Shown: positions 35,699 through 45,100, counted from the first letter of the stretch. The stretch is 64,000 bases of DNA from Paracoccus sp. SMMA_5_TC (GCF_009696685.2 NZ_CP102355.1:959001-1023000); one strand, 5' to 3'. A program made the numbers and translations. The notes: a model not told the origin generated them from the sequence alone.

Positions 35699-37761
35699 CG
35701 GAAAATGCCGTTCCCCCGACCGATTCGGCACCGCTGAAACCTGCCGAGCCGCAGCGCAAGCCCGCGGCCCGGGCGGCACGCGCTGGCCTGCCGCTGATCT
35801 GGATCGTTCCCTTTCTGGCGCTGATCGTGACGCTGGGGGTGGGCTGGAACGCGCTGGCCAGCCGCGGCACCCTGATCTCGGTCGCCTTCAAGGACGCCAC
35901 CGGCATCACGCCCGGCGAAACCGCGCTGAAATTCCGCGAAATCACCGTGGGCAAGGTCGAATCGGTCCGCTTTACCGAGGATCTGCAGCAGGTCGTCGTG
36001 AACATGCGCGTGGACAAGGATCTGGCCCCTTATATCGATGACAAATCCCAGTTCTGGATCGTGCGTCCGCAGGTCTCGGCGCAAGGCATCTCGCGGCTGG
36101 ACACGGTGCTGACCGGGGCCTTCGTCGAGGGTTACTGGGACGATCAGGCGGGCGAGCCGGTGCGCCGCTTTCAGGGACTGGACAAGCCGCCGCTGATCAG
36201 CTTTGGCCAGAAGGGGCGCTGGATCACGCTTTCGGCAGAACGCTCGCGCGGGATGACCGAAGGCGCGCCGGTGATGTTCCGCGGCCTGCCGGTGGGCCGG
36301 ATGCAGAACCTGCGTCTGTCCGAAAACGACGAAGGTGTGTTGGCGGACGTGTTCGTGCCCGCCCCCTACGACGGCTTGCTGACCACCAGCACGGTGTTCT
36401 GGGACACCTCGGGGTTTTCGGTGTCGCTGGGGGCGCAGGGCATTTCGCTGAACGTGAACTCGCTGGCCTCGGTGTTGCAGGGGGGCGCCGAATTCGCCAC
36501 GCTCAGTTCCGGCGGCGCCCCGGTCGAGGATGGACATGTGTTCCAGCTGCAACCAGACCGTGCGGCCGCCGAAACCAACCTGTTTTCCGACCAGAGCCGG
36601 GCCCTGCGCCTGACCATGCTGATCGACGAATCGGTCAAGGGGCTGGAGACGGGGGCCAATGTGCAGTTCATGGGCCTGACGGTGGGGCGGGTCACCGGTC
36701 TGGCGGCGCGGGTGGTCAAGGACGATCAGGGCCGCGAGCGCGTCGAACAGCAGGTGACGCTGGCCATCACTCCGGAACGGCTGGGCCTGCCGGCCGATAC
36801 CCCGCCGGAACAGGCGCTGGATTTCGTCGCCCAGCAGGTCCGCGACGGGCTGCGCGCCCGCATCGCCAGCGCCGGCTTCTTCGGCACTTCGCTCGAGGTC
36901 GAACTGGTGCGCCTGCCCGAGGCGGCGCCGGCCGAACTGGACCGCGAGGCCAGCCCGCATCCGGTGATCCCATCGGTTCCCGGCGATATTTCGGATTTCA
37001 GCGAAACTGCCCAAGGCTTCCTGGCCCGCGTCGGCAACTTGCCCCTGGAAGAGGCGCTGAAGTCGCTGACCGACATGCTGAATTCCGTCACCGCTCTGGC
37101 CAGCAGCGAAGATACCCGCGCCATCCCCGCCGCCCTGCGCAGCACGCTGGAAAACGCCCAGGCTGCGGCCGGCGAGATTCGCACCGTGACCAGCGAATTG
37201 CGCGAATCGGGGGCGATGGGACAGGTGCGCAAGATGGTGGACGAGGCCGCCGCCGCGGCCGAGGCCGTCAAGCTGGCCGCCGCAGACGTGCCCGGCATGG
37301 TCGATCAGATCGACGCCGCCGCCGCCAAGATCGAGGCGGTGGACTTTGCCGCCATCGGCAACGAGGCCGAAGGCATCCTGCGCGATCTGCGCGCGCTGCT
37401 GGGCACCGAGGATGCCGAGCAGCTGCCGCGCAACCTGTCGGATACGCTCAAGGCGGCCTCGGGGCTGCTCAACGACCTGCGTGACGGCAATGCCGCGGGC
37501 AGCCTGAACACGGCGCTGGCCTCGGCCAGCACGGCGGCGCAGGATGTTTCGGCCGCCGCCCGGCGCCTGCCGCAACTGTCGGCCCGGCTCGAGGCGCTGT
37601 CCGCCCGGGCCGAGGCGGTGATCGCCGCCTATGGCGACCGCTCGACCTTCAACACCGAAACCATCAACCTGATGCGCGAGATGCGCCGCGCCGCCAATGC
37701 CTTCGGCAGCCTGGCGCGCACCATCGAACGCAATCCGCAAGCCTTCATCCTGGGACGATAA
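35695..37761 (+). CDS. pqiB: PqiB-like intermembrane lipid transport protein (MCE domains)
   Basis: A 688-residue protein with one N-terminal TM helix (about 29-50) followed by several MCE domains. The first begins near ISVAFKDATGITPGETALKF, with further units at about 160 (WITLSAERSRGMTEGAPVMF) and about 300 (LTMLIDESVKGLETGANV). The remaining half is a long Ala/Glu-rich coiled coil (about 440-680). E. coli PqiB forms a hexameric tube crossing the periplasm. The ATG overlaps the pqiA stop, and pqiC follows 6 bases after its end, so the four genes form one operon. Confidence 0.93.
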   Translation: MTENAVPPTDSAPLKPAEPQRKPAARAARAGLPLIWIVPFLALIVTLGVGWNALASRGTLISVAFKDATGITPGETALKFREITVGKVESVRFTEDLQQVVVNMRVDKDLAPYIDDKSQFWIVRPQVSAQGISRLDTVLTGAFVEGYWDDQAGEPVRRFQGLDKPPLISFGQKGRWITLSAERSRGMTEGAPVMFRGLPVGRMQNLRLSENDEGVLADVFVPAPYDGLLTTSTVFWDTSGFSVSLGAQGISLNVNSLASVLQGGAEFATLSSGGAPVEDGHVFQLQPDRAAAETNLFSDQSRALRLTMLIDESVKGLETGANVQFMGLTVGRVTGLAARVVKDDQGRERVEQQVTLAITPERLGLPADTPPEQALDFVAQQVRDGLRARIASAGFFGTSLEVELVRLPEAAPAELDREASPHPVIPSVPGDISDFSETAQGFLARVGNLPLEEALKSLTDMLNSVTALASSEDTRAIPAALRSTLENAQAAAGEIRTVTSELRESGAMGQVRKMVDEAAAAAEAVKLAAADVPGMVDQIDAAAAKIEAVDFAAIGNEAEGILRDLRALLGTEDAEQLPRNLSDTLKAASGLLNDLRDGNAAGSLNTALASASTAAQDVSAAARRLPQLSARLEALSARAEAVIAAYGDRSTFNTETINLMREMRRAANAFGSLARTIERNPQAFILGR

Positions 37762-37767
37762 CACAAG

Positions 37768-38418
37768 ATGCGCCTGATCCTTGCCGCTGCCGCCGGCCTG
37801 GCCCTGCTGGGGGCCTGCTCCAACGGCGAAAAGACCGCCCGCTATCTGATCGACCCGCCCAGCAGCGGCGAAAGGCTGGCCGACCGGCTGGGCACGGCCG
37901 AGCTGAAGGATGTGTCGCTGCCGGAATACGCCGCGGGTGACGAGGTCAGCTGGCAGACCGCCGATGGTGCCGTGCGCTCGAACACCAAACAGCTTTGGGC
38001 CGACAGTCCGCAGCGCGCCTTTACCCTGACGCTGGCGCGCAGCATTTCCGAGATTTCCGGCGCCACGGTCATCGCCGAACCATGGCCGCTGGCCGAACCG
38101 CCGCGCCGCCGGCTCGAGGTCAGGGTGGAAAAGGCGCTGGCCCAGGCCGACGGGCTTTACCGGCTGAGCGGGCGCTATTTCGTATCGGACGAGGGGGCCG
38201 GCGGCAGCAACCAGGCGCGCAGCTTCGACATTGCGGTGCCGCTGCAGGGGCAGGGGCCCGGACCGATCGCCCGCGCCCAGTCCCAGGCCATTGCCCAGCT
38301 GGCACGCCAGATTGCCACCCTGTCGGGACCGGGGCGCACGATCCGCACCTCGGCCGCGCCGGCGCCGCGCATCGACGACATCTTTTCCCAGCCGCTGCCG
38401 CCGCTCGAGGGCAGCTAG
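37768..38418 (+). CDS. pqiC: PqiC-like outer-membrane lipoprotein (ABC-type transport auxiliary family)
   Basis: A 216-residue lipoprotein. The signal peptide MRLILAAAAGLALLGAC ends in a lipobox with Cys at 17. The mature part starts with the ARYLIDPP strand typical of the PqiC/DUF330 family and has RRRLEVRVEKAL and a C-terminal IARAQSQAIAQLARQIATL helix. In E. coli PqiC contacts the end of the PqiB tube at the outer membrane. It is the last gene of pqiAABC and runs directly, with a 3-base gap, into the convergent flavin reductase gene. Confidence 0.88.
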   Translation: MRLILAAAAGLALLGACSNGEKTARYLIDPPSSGERLADRLGTAELKDVSLPEYAAGDEVSWQTADGAVRSNTKQLWADSPQRAFTLTLARSISEISGATVIAEPWPLAEPPRRRLEVRVEKALAQADGLYRLSGRYFVSDEGAGGSNQARSFDIAVPLQGQGPGPIARAQSQAIAQLARQIATLSGPGRTIRTSAAPAPRIDDIFSQPLPPLEGS

Positions 38419-38421
38419 CGC

Positions 38422-38967
38422 CTAGCCGGCATCGGGGGCGAACTGGCCGAAGCGGCCGGCGGCAAAGACCAGCGGGTGGTCGCCGGGCCCGGCCACGGTT
38501 ACCCGCAGCACCCGCCCGATCAGCACCGAATGATCGCCCGCCTGATGCCCGGCGTGGGTAAGGCAGTCGAAGCGGGCGGCAACGCCGGGGATGGCGGGCA
38601 GCCCCTCGTCGGTCAGCACCGTCTCGAGCCCCTCGAACTGGCTGCCGCCGCGGGTAAAGCGCAGGCAGGTCTGCAACTGTTCCGAGCCCAGAACATGCAC
38701 TGCCCAGCCGCTGGCCCCGGCAAAGATGTCATGGCGCGAGGAATTGCGCGCCGGGCACCACAAGACCAGGGGCGGCTCCAGCGAGACGCTGGTAAAGCTG
38801 TTCACGGTCATGCCCACCGGCCCCTGCGGTCCCATGGTGGTGACCACGGTGACGCCGGTGGCAAAGCGACCCAGGGCCTCGCGCAGCAGCCGCGCCTCGG
38901 CCGTGGCGGGGTGAAAGGTGATCTCGTCGGCCAGACGGTCGCGGGTGGCGGGGGGAAGTCGGGTCAT
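38422..38967 (-). CDS. Flavin reductase family protein (HpaC/DIM6-like)
   Basis: A 181-residue protein with the split-barrel flavin reductase fold: [20 protein letters not shown] at the start, then [25 protein letters not shown], the flavin-binding segment. [14 protein letters not shown] lies near the end. Such enzymes reduce FMN or FAD with NAD(P)H for partner monooxygenases, or bind flavin in two-component oxygenases. No partner monooxygenase adjoins it, so its client is unknown. It lies downstream of the pmbA-cysQ pair, behind a terminator-like hairpin. Confidence 0.88.
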   Translation of the reverse strand: MTRLPPATRDRLADEITFHPATAEARLLREALGRFATGVTVVTTMGPQGPVGMTVNSFTSVSLEPPLVLWCPARNSSRHDIFAGASGWAVHVLGSEQLQTCLRFTRGGSQFEGLETVLTDEGLPAIPGVAARFDCLTHAGHQAGDHSVLIGRVLRVTVAGPGDHPLVFAAGRFGQFAPDAG

Positions 38968-39000
38968 GCGCGGGCCCTGTTCATCGCCGGTGCGGCTGGG

Positions 39001-39022
39001 AAAACGGGCCGGCTCGCCGGCC
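39001..39022 (-). terminator. Rho-independent terminator after cysQ
   Basis: Read on the minus strand, GGCCGGC-GA-GCCGGCC (39022-39007) is a perfect 7-bp stem, followed by CG and TTTT (39004-39001). It begins 12 bases after the cysQ stop at 39034, as expected for the end of the pmbA-cysQ transcript. The loop is very tight, so a 6-bp stem with a 4-base loop is likely. Confidence 0.55.
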
Positions 39023-39033
39023 TTGGCCCCGTT

Positions 39034-39846
39034 CTAGCCGTGGTGGTCGCGGGTATCAAGGCGCGGTGGCCGCGGGGTCATGGCGGCCATGATCCGGTCG
39101 TGCAGGGTTGGCGGCGCCACCACCAGCCCGTCGGTCAGCGCCTGCGGGCTGTTGAAGCGCGGGGGCTGGCCGGCCAGGTCGGTGACCGCGCAACCGGCAC
39201 GGGCGGCAATCAGGCACCCCGCCGCCACATCCCATTCCCATGCCGGGCGCGTGGTAAGGGCGGCGTCGAACCGACCTTCGGCCACCAGGCACAGCCGCCA
39301 GGCCAGCGATGGACGAAAGCCGCGTCGCACCGGCGGCGTGCGGCCGCGCCAATGCACCGGGTCCAGGCTCGGCTTGCCCGTCAGCACCTGCGCCCCCACA
39401 AGCTGCCGGTGGTCCGAGGGCCGCAGACTTGCACCATTGCACAGGGCCGGGCCGGTGGCATCGGCGCTATAGGTGATCTCTTGCGCCGGCAGATGCACCA
39501 CCGCCGCCACCACCTCGCCCCGTCGCGTCACCGCGAGCGAATGCGAAAAACCCTCTTGCCCGTCAATGAAGGCGCGGGTGCCGTCGATCGGATCGACGAT
39601 GAAGCAATATTCGGCCGCCAGCCGCGCCGGATCGTCGGCGCTTTCCTCGCTGAGCCAGCCGTAATCGGGGCGGGCGGCGCGCAGCAGGCTTTCGAGATGG
39701 CGGTTGACGGCCAGGTCGGCCTCGGTCACGGGGCCGGCGCCGGCGGGCTTGTCCCAGACCTGCGGCGCCTGCCGCCAATAGCGCAGCGCGATGCGGCCGG
39801 CCTCGTGCGCGGCCTGTTCCAGCAGGGCCAGATCAGCCGCCGGCAA
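39034..39846 (-). CDS. cysQ: 3'(2'),5'-bisphosphate nucleotidase CysQ / inositol monophosphatase family
   Basis: A 270-residue phosphatase of the inositol monophosphatase superfamily. The metal ligands are E67/E68 (LSEES), D85 and D88 (IVDPIDGTRAF), and the late WEWDVAAG Asp. KPAGAGPVTEADLAVNRH is characteristic of CysQ. CysQ removes the 3' phosphate of PAP, produced in sulfate assimilation and by sulfotransferases such as the one at 19.7 kb. The start at 39846 overlaps the pmbA gene end by 14 bases, giving translational coupling. Inositol monophosphatase activity cannot be excluded from sequence alone. Confidence 0.88.
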   Translation of the reverse strand: MPAADLALLEQAAHEAGRIALRYWRQAPQVWDKPAGAGPVTEADLAVNRHLESLLRAARPDYGWLSEESADDPARLAAEYCFIVDPIDGTRAFIDGQEGFSHSLAVTRRGEVVAAVVHLPAQEITYSADATGPALCNGASLRPSDHRQLVGAQVLTGKPSLDPVHWRGRTPPVRRGFRPSLAWRLCLVAEGRFDAALTTRPAWEWDVAAGCLIAARAGCAVTDLAGQPPRFNSPQALTDGLVVAPPTLHDRIMAAMTPRPPRLDTRDHHG

Positions 39847-41185
39847 CGGTCATCCCTTCGACCAGCAGGCTGGGCACCCGCATCGCCCGCCAGCACCGGG
39901 CATCGTCGGCCGCGGTCAGTCGCAGCAGCATCTCGCGCAGGTTGCCGGCGATGGTGCATTCATTGACCGCATAGGCGATCTGGCCGTTTTCCACCCAGAA
40001 ACCGGCGGCGCCGCGCGAATAGTCGCCGGTGGTCGGGTTGATCGACGATCCCAGCATCGAGGTGACGATCAGCCCGCGTCCCATGTCGCGGATCAGCGCG
40101 TCACGCGCATGCGCCGGGGCGCGCAGTTCCAGGTTGGTGACGCCGGGCGAGGGCGGGCTGCCGGCATCGCGCATCGCGCTGCCGGTCGAGGTCATGCCCA
40201 GCTTGCGCGCTGTGGACAGATCCAGCGTCCAGCCCGCAAGGATGCCATCGCCCACCATCAGCCGTGGCCGTGTCGCCAGGCCTTCGGCGTCGAACAGCCG
40301 CGAGGCGGCATGGCGCGGCAGGTGCGGATCCTCGTGCAGGTCGAACCCCTGCGGCAGCACCCGTTCGCCCAGGGCGTCGCGCAGCCAGCTGGCGCCACGC
40401 GCCACGGCGCTGCCATTCGCCGCGCTGACCAGGTGCCCGATCAGGCCTGCTGCCACGCGCTCGTCATATAGGATCGGAAAGGCGCCGGTCGGGGGTTTCC
40501 GGGCCCCTTGTCGGGCCACAGCCCGCTCGCCAGCCAATCGGCCCAGTTCCTCGGGCGTGGGCATGTCCTCGGCATGGGTGCGCGATTCGCCCGCCCAGTC
40601 GCGTTCCATGGCGGTGCCGCTGCCGGTGATGGCGATCACCGACAGGCTGTGGCCGCTGCGGGCATAGCCGGCCGAAAACCCGTTCGATCCGGCCAGCCAC
40701 ACCCGCCGCTGGCCATAGCTGGCACTGGCCGATTCCACCTGCGACACGCCGCCGACCGTCCGTGCCGCCGCCTCGGCCCGAAGCGCCAGATCCTGCAGCA
40801 GCGTCGGGGGCGGCGGCGGTGCCTGTTCCATCAGCTCCAGCCGGCTGCTGTCGGTGTCCTGCGCCAGCTCCTGCGGCTCGGCCAGGCCCAGCGTGTCATC
40901 GACCGGCGCCTCGCGCGCCATGGCCACGGCCCGCTCCGCCATCTCGGCAATCGTGCGCTCGGAATGATCCGAGGCCGAGACGCAGGCTTGCCTGCCGCCG
41001 ATCAGCACCCGCAGCCCGATCTCGGTGCCTTCGGCGCGTTCGGCCTGTTCCAGCTGGCCGCCGCGCACATCGACCGACAGCGCGTCTGCATCCAGCGCCA
41101 GCGCATCGGCCTGATCGGCGCCGGCTTGTCGCGCGGCATGCAAAAGCTGCGCGGTCAACGCCCGCAGACGGTCAAGATCGGCCAT
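39833..41185 (-). CDS. pmbA: PmbA/TldE family metallopeptidase subunit
   Basis: A 450-residue protein of the TldD/PmbA family. It lacks the HExxxH zinc motif of TldD, which fits the PmbA (TldE) subunit. N-terminal RGGQLEQAERAEGTEIGLRVL and C-terminal DYSRGAAGFWVENGQIAYAVNECTIAGN are typical. GDGILAGWTLDLSTARKLGMTSTG lies between them. TldD/TldE act as a protease on unfolded peptides, microcin precursors and the CcdA antitoxin in E. coli. TldD is not in the window. It overlaps cysQ by 14 bases, and the gap to DUF2125 is 87 bases. Confidence 0.92.
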   Translation of the reverse strand: MADLDRLRALTAQLLHAARQAGADQADALALDADALSVDVRGGQLEQAERAEGTEIGLRVLIGGRQACVSASDHSERTIAEMAERAVAMAREAPVDDTLGLAEPQELAQDTDSSRLELMEQAPPPPPTLLQDLALRAEAAARTVGGVSQVESASASYGQRRVWLAGSNGFSAGYARSGHSLSVIAITGSGTAMERDWAGESRTHAEDMPTPEELGRLAGERAVARQGARKPPTGAFPILYDERVAAGLIGHLVSAANGSAVARGASWLRDALGERVLPQGFDLHEDPHLPRHAASRLFDAEGLATRPRLMVGDGILAGWTLDLSTARKLGMTSTGSAMRDAGSPPSPGVTNLELRAPAHARDALIRDMGRGLIVTSMLGSSINPTTGDYSRGAAGFWVENGQIAYAVNECTIAGNLREMLLRLTAADDARCWRAMRVPSLLVEGMTVAGG

Positions 41186-41272
41186 GCGCCCCCCCGTTCA
41201 TGAACGATGCGGGGGCCGCGATGACCCCCGGTTGTCAAACCCCTGCCCGCCGTTGACGGGCCGGGCAAGCTG

Positions 41273-42826
41273 TTACTTGATCTGCTGTCCGTTGGCAAAG
41301 ATGCTGCCGCCGTCCTTGAATTCAAGCCGGGTTTCCAGCTTGTCCTCACCTTCCTTGACCGGCTTGGCGAACATCATCAGCATCATCCGCGCCGACATCA
41401 CCTGATCCTCGGGGATCAATCCGATGCCGGCAAGCTTGTCGATCAGACCGTTGACGCCCTCATACCGGGCATTGATTTCGCCGACCGGCGTGGTCATGTC
41501 GCCGCCTTCGGGCGCCTGCAACCGGCCCGAGGCAGTGACCTCGGCCCCCAGCAGCTTCAGCGCGAACTGGTTCAGTGCCAGATCGATCAGCTCGAAAGGC
41601 GCGGGTTCGGCGGGATCGGCGCTTGCGTCCGCATCCTGCCCGGCCTCTGGGTCCGCGTTCTCCTTTGGCGTCAGGTTGGCCGGATCGAACAGATCCCTGG
41701 TCAGCTTCATGCTGCCGGTCACGTCCATGTCCAGCGAGGCGGGGTCGCGCGGCAGCTTGGCCTGCGGGTCGAACTGGTTCCAGATCTCGTCGCCCAGGGT
41801 CAGCCCCTCCAGCGCATAGGCCAGCTTGTAGGGCTGGGCGGCGTCGCCGGCCATCACCGGCATCTGCAGATCGAAGCCGCCGCTTTCAAAGCCGTAGCTG
41901 ATCGGGAACGGCATGTCGCTGGCGGTCATCTTGAACTGCGCCGCATCCGAACCTGCCTGATAGCCCAGCCCGTCGCGGGACATGGTATAGCTGATCTCGA
42001 AGCCTTTGCTGCTGTAGGTGCCGGCGCCGGTCTGGGGCTGGCCCTCCTCGGTCTGGCCGGCAAAGTCAAGGCTGCCGTCCAGCGCGCCGGCTTTCAGCGT
42101 GCCGGTCATCGCCAGCCCGGCTTTCAGCGCGGCGTTCATGTCCTGGTCGATCGGCGCCCCGGTGGGTATGGTCATTTCGCCCGACAGGCCGATATCGGCC
42201 AGCTTGCCGTCGAACTTGACCTGCTCGCCCGCCTCGCCGGGGATGTCGCCGCTGAACTGGGCGTTGGCGGTGTTCATCGTATAGTCGTATTTCGCCGGCG
42301 CGCCGGCCACGCGGTGCAGCGTGCCGGTCGATTGCGCCAGGGACAGCTTGATCGGCAGCGGGCTTTCCTTGCCGTCGCGGGTGATGCTGGACAGCGCCAC
42401 ATCGATGGTCGGATAGTCGAATTCATGCGTCATGTCCTCGGCCGCGCCAGAGGTGACGGTGGTGTTTCCCGGCATCGACAGCACGAAAGGCAGGCGGAAG
42501 CTCTTGCCGTCGGCATCGACGCCATTGGCCTCGCCACTGACTGTATCGGCAAAGACGGTGCGGACCTTGCCGGCGCCGTCCTCGGTCAGGGTCACCTGCG
42601 GCAGCGCCAGGCTGACCTGGCTTTCCGGGGCGCCGCCCTTGATGGCGACGTCCTTCAGCGTCAGCGTGTCGCCGGCCCTTTCGCGGCCGCCTTCGCTGAC
42701 CTGATAGCCCATCGACTGGTAATATTCGACCCAGGACTGCCAGACCTGCTCGGATGTCACATCGGCCAGCGCCGGAGAAAGCATCGCTGCCAGCGCCAGG
42801 GCCGAGCTTGTCAGTCGCAGATCCAT
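41273..42826 (-). CDS. DUF2125 family periplasmic protein
   Basis: A 517-residue secreted protein with a signal peptide ending near residue 20 (AMLSPALA). The mature protein is rich in beta-strand patterns and in Gly, Asp and Thr, with the segments VWQSWVEYYQSMGYQVSEGG and TLTLKDVAIKGGAPESQVSL. These place it in DUF2125, an alphaproteobacterial family of unknown function. The strand repeats resemble AsmA/YdgA-type proteins of the periplasm, though this is an impression. The ATG at 42826 begins the signal peptide; the upstream open frame is antisense-like sequence. Confidence 0.82.
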   Translation of the reverse strand: MDLRLTSSALALAAMLSPALADVTSEQVWQSWVEYYQSMGYQVSEGGRERAGDTLTLKDVAIKGGAPESQVSLALPQVTLTEDGAGKVRTVFADTVSGEANGVDADGKSFRLPFVLSMPGNTTVTSGAAEDMTHEFDYPTIDVALSSITRDGKESPLPIKLSLAQSTGTLHRVAGAPAKYDYTMNTANAQFSGDIPGEAGEQVKFDGKLADIGLSGEMTIPTGAPIDQDMNAALKAGLAMTGTLKAGALDGSLDFAGQTEEGQPQTGAGTYSSKGFEISYTMSRDGLGYQAGSDAAQFKMTASDMPFPISYGFESGGFDLQMPVMAGDAAQPYKLAYALEGLTLGDEIWNQFDPQAKLPRDPASLDMDVTGSMKLTRDLFDPANLTPKENADPEAGQDADASADPAEPAPFELIDLALNQFALKLLGAEVTASGRLQAPEGGDMTTPVGEINARYEGVNGLIDKLAGIGLIPEDQVMSARMMLMMFAKPVKEGEDKLETRLEFKDGGSIFANGQQIK

Positions 42827-43042
42827 GTCCTTGCCTTTCGTCTTGCGTTGCGAACCTCTTCCGGTTCTTGCCATAGCCGCGCTTGCGGTCCAAGGGCGGG
42901 AATGTCTGACACACGCTATTTTGCGGCAATGACGGCTGCGTGACGGTCGCGCCCGCGCGATCGTGGGCGCTGCTGTGCGGAAAATCGTGCGCGTTACGGG
43001 AAATGACGGGTCGCGACCGGTCCGGGGCCTTGGCCCCGCCGG

Positions 43043-43069
43043 AGCCGGACCCCTCGACGGGGTTCGGCT
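43043..43069. terminator. Strong hairpin between DUF2853 and DUF2125 genes
   Basis: AGCCGGACCCC (43043-43053) pairs with GGGGTTCGGCT (43059-43069): 11 pairs with one G-T, and a 5-base loop. It starts 20 bases after the DUF2853 stop, reading on the minus strand, inside the 263-base gap 42827-43089. A second short palindrome (GGGGCC-TT-GGCCCC, 43024-43037) follows. There is no T-run, so it may be a factor-dependent end or a 3' stabiliser rather than a classic terminator. I see no gene in this gap. Confidence 0.45.
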
Positions 43070-43089
43070 GCGGTGCCTGGTCACAGGGC

Positions 43090-43431
43090 TCAGCCGTAGA
43101 CGGATTCCTTGCCGAAATGGCGACAGAGCATGTAATAGATCACCGCGCGATACTTGTTGCGATTGGCGCTGCCATAGCGCGAGACCACGTCCTGGATCGC
43201 CGCCATCAGCTCGGGGCCATCGGGCAAGCCCAGCTTGCGGATCAGATAGTTGTCGCGGATCCGTTCCAGTTCCGTCGTGTCCGAGGCCGCCACCGTTTCC
43301 GCATCGGCGTCATAGATCGAGGGGCCGCAGCCGATCACCACCTTCTTCAGCAGTTCCATGTCTGCCGCCACGCCCAGCTTCTGCTGCATGTCGGCTGCAT
43401 ATTTGGCGATCAGATCGTCGCGCTTGCTCAT
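43090..43431 (-). CDS. DUF2853 family protein
   Basis: A 113-residue helical protein. It opens with SKRDDLIAKYAADMQQKLGV and contains VVIGCGPSIYDADAETVAASD and a C-terminal NKYRAVIYYMLCRHFGKESVY helix; this pattern defines DUF2853. No function is known for the family. The Shine-Dalgarno GGGAGGGATCAAGGATG region precedes the ATG. It is downstream of ahcY on the same strand with a 78-base gap, and is followed by a strong hairpin. Confidence 0.85.
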   Translation of the reverse strand: MSKRDDLIAKYAADMQQKLGVAADMELLKKVVIGCGPSIYDADAETVAASDTTELERIRDNYLIRKLGLPDGPELMAAIQDVVSRYGSANRNKYRAVIYYMLCRHFGKESVYG

Positions 43432-43509
43432 CCTTGATCCCTCCCCCGGATGGTGTCTCCGGAGGAAAGCCTAGCGCAAGTGTTTCACATATCAATCAAA
43501 AGCTGCGGC

Positions 43510-44901
43510 TCAATAACGATAGTGTTCCGATTTGAACGGACCTTCGGGGTTGACCCCGATGTAATCGGCCTGTTCGCGGCTGAGCTGCGTCAGCTTGACG
43601 CCGATCTTGTCCAGATGCAGCCGGGCCACCTTTTCGTCCAGGGCCTTGGGCAGGATATAGACCCCGGGGGCATATTCGGCGCCCTTGGTCCACAGTTCGA
43701 TCTGCGCCAGAACCTGGTTGGTGAAGCTGGCCGACATCACGAAGCTGGGGTGGCCGGTGGCATTGCCCAGGTTCAGCAGCCGGCCTTCGGACAGCAGGAT
43801 GATGCGATTGCCCGAGGGCATCTCGATCATGTCCACCTGGTCCTTGATATTGGTCCATTTGTGGTTGCGCAGCGCGGCCACCTGGATCTCGTTGTCGAAA
43901 TGGCCGATGTTGCCGACGATGGCCATGTCCTTCATTTCGCGCATGTGTTCGATGCGGATGACGTCGCGGTTGCCGGTGGTGGTGACGAAGATATCGGCCG
44001 TGGCGACGACATCTTCGAGCAGCACCACCTCGAAACCGTCCATGGCGGCCTGCAACGCGCAGATCGGATCGACCTCGGTCACCTTCACCCGGGCGCCGGC
44101 GCCGCGCAGGGATGCGGCCGAACCCTTGCCGACGTCGCCATAGCCGCAGACCACGGCGACCTTGCCGGCCATCATCACGTCGGTGGCGCGGCGGATGCCA
44201 TCGACCAGCGATTCCTTGCAGCCATACTTGTTGTCGAATTTCGACTTGGTGACGCTGTCATTGACGTTGATGGCCGGGAACGGCAGCAACCCTTTCCTGT
44301 GCAGGTCGTATAGGCGATGGACGCCGGTGGTGGTTTCCTCGCTGACGCCCTTCAGCGCGGCGCGCTGGGCGGTGAACCAGCCCGGCGATTGCGCCAGCCG
44401 CGTGCGGATCTGGGCAAACAGGGCCTCTTCCTCTTCGCTGGTCGGCACTTCGATCAGGTCGGTCTCGCCCGCCTCGACCCGGGCGCCCAGCAGCACATAC
44501 ATGGTCGCGTCGCCGCCATCGTCCAGGATCAGGTTGGCGGTGCCTTCCGGGAACTGGAAGATGCGGTCGGTATAGGACCAGTATTCGGCCAGCGTTTCGC
44601 CCTTGACGGCAAAGACCGGGATGCCGGCGGCCGCAATCGCCGCCGCGGCATGGTCCTGGGTGGAAAAGATGTTGCACGAGGCCCAGCGCACCTGCGCGCC
44701 CAGCGCCACCAGGGTTTCGATCAGCACCGCGGTCTGCACCGTCATGTGCAGGCTGCCGGCGATGCGGGCGCCGGCCAGCGGCCGCGTCTCGCCGTATTCG
44801 GCGCGCAGCGCCATCAGCCCCGGCATTTCGGTTTCGGCGATGTCCAGTTCCTTGCGGCCATAGGCGGCCAGGGAAATGTCGCGGATGATGTGATCGGTCA
44901 T
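43510..44901 (-). CDS. ahcY: Adenosylhomocysteinase (S-adenosyl-L-homocysteine hydrolase)
   Basis: A 463-residue AhcY of the usual bacterial length. It hydrolyses S-adenosylhomocysteine to homocysteine and adenosine, relieving product inhibition of SAM methylases. Family blocks include [17 protein letters not shown] and the NAD site [10 protein letters not shown] starting at G253. [19 protein letters not shown] and [14 protein letters not shown] segments follow, and the chain ends in FKSEHYRY. The ATG at 44901 is followed by the standard [10 protein letters not shown] start. Upstream on this strand lies a consensus sigma-54 promoter (45021-45036). Its divergent neighbour is glucokinase. In Rhodobacter relatives ahcY often sits by regulatory genes such as regA/regB, which are not here. 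Confidence 0.97.
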   Translation of the reverse strand: MTDHIIRDISLAAYGRKELDIAETEMPGLMALRAEYGETRPLAGARIAGSLHMTVQTAVLIETLVALGAQVRWASCNIFSTQDHAAAAIAAAGIPVFAVKGETLAEYWSYTDRIFQFPEGTANLILDDGGDATMYVLLGARVEAGETDLIEVPTSEEEEALFAQIRTRLAQSPGWFTAQRAALKGVSEETTTGVHRLYDLHRKGLLPFPAINVNDSVTKSKFDNKYGCKESLVDGIRRATDVMMAGKVAVVCGYGDVGKGSAASLRGAGARVKVTEVDPICALQAAMDGFEVVLLEDVVATADIFVTTTGNRDVIRIEHMREMKDMAIVGNIGHFDNEIQVAALRNHKWTNIKDQVDMIEMPSGNRIILLSEGRLLNLGNATGHPSFVMSASFTNQVLAQIELWTKGAEYAPGVYILPKALDEKVARLHLDKIGVKLTQLSREQADYIGVNPEGPFKSEHYRY

Positions 44902-45020
44902 GGGGATCTCGCAGCGGATATGTCTGGGATGTGTCGGTGATGTCACGGCGCCGCAGGCGGGCCTTTGGCGCGGGCTTATCATTCCCGGCGCGCCGCTGCA
45001 AACCGAAGCGGCGCGGGGCT

Positions 45021-45036
45021 TGCAAAGGCCGTGCCA
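45021..45036 (-). promoter_or_regulatory. Consensus sigma-54 (RpoN) promoter upstream of ahcY
   Basis: On the minus strand the sequence is TGGCACGGCCTTTGCA, an exact match to the sigma-54 consensus TGGCACG-N4-TTGCW, with the -24 GG and -12 GC ten bases apart. Transcription would start near 45010, about 110 bases before the ahcY ATG. It points away from glucokinase. No enhancer-binding protein site was identified. Confidence 0.5.
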
Positions 45037-45100
45037 GGCGGGAAATCTGTGGCGCAGGTGGCCGGCGGCGCCGCCAGGGCAACGGGACTGGGGGAAAGAC

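Noticed and set aside
42827..43089. A hidden gene in the largest intergenic gap
   Set aside because: Plus- and minus-strand frames here continue as shadows of DUF2125/DUF2853 or lack starts with ribosome sites; only hairpins are supported.
44902..45100. A possible SAH or SAM riboswitch between ahcY and glk
   Set aside because: I looked for the conserved cores expected on the minus strand and did not find them. A covariance search would be needed to exclude a divergent form.
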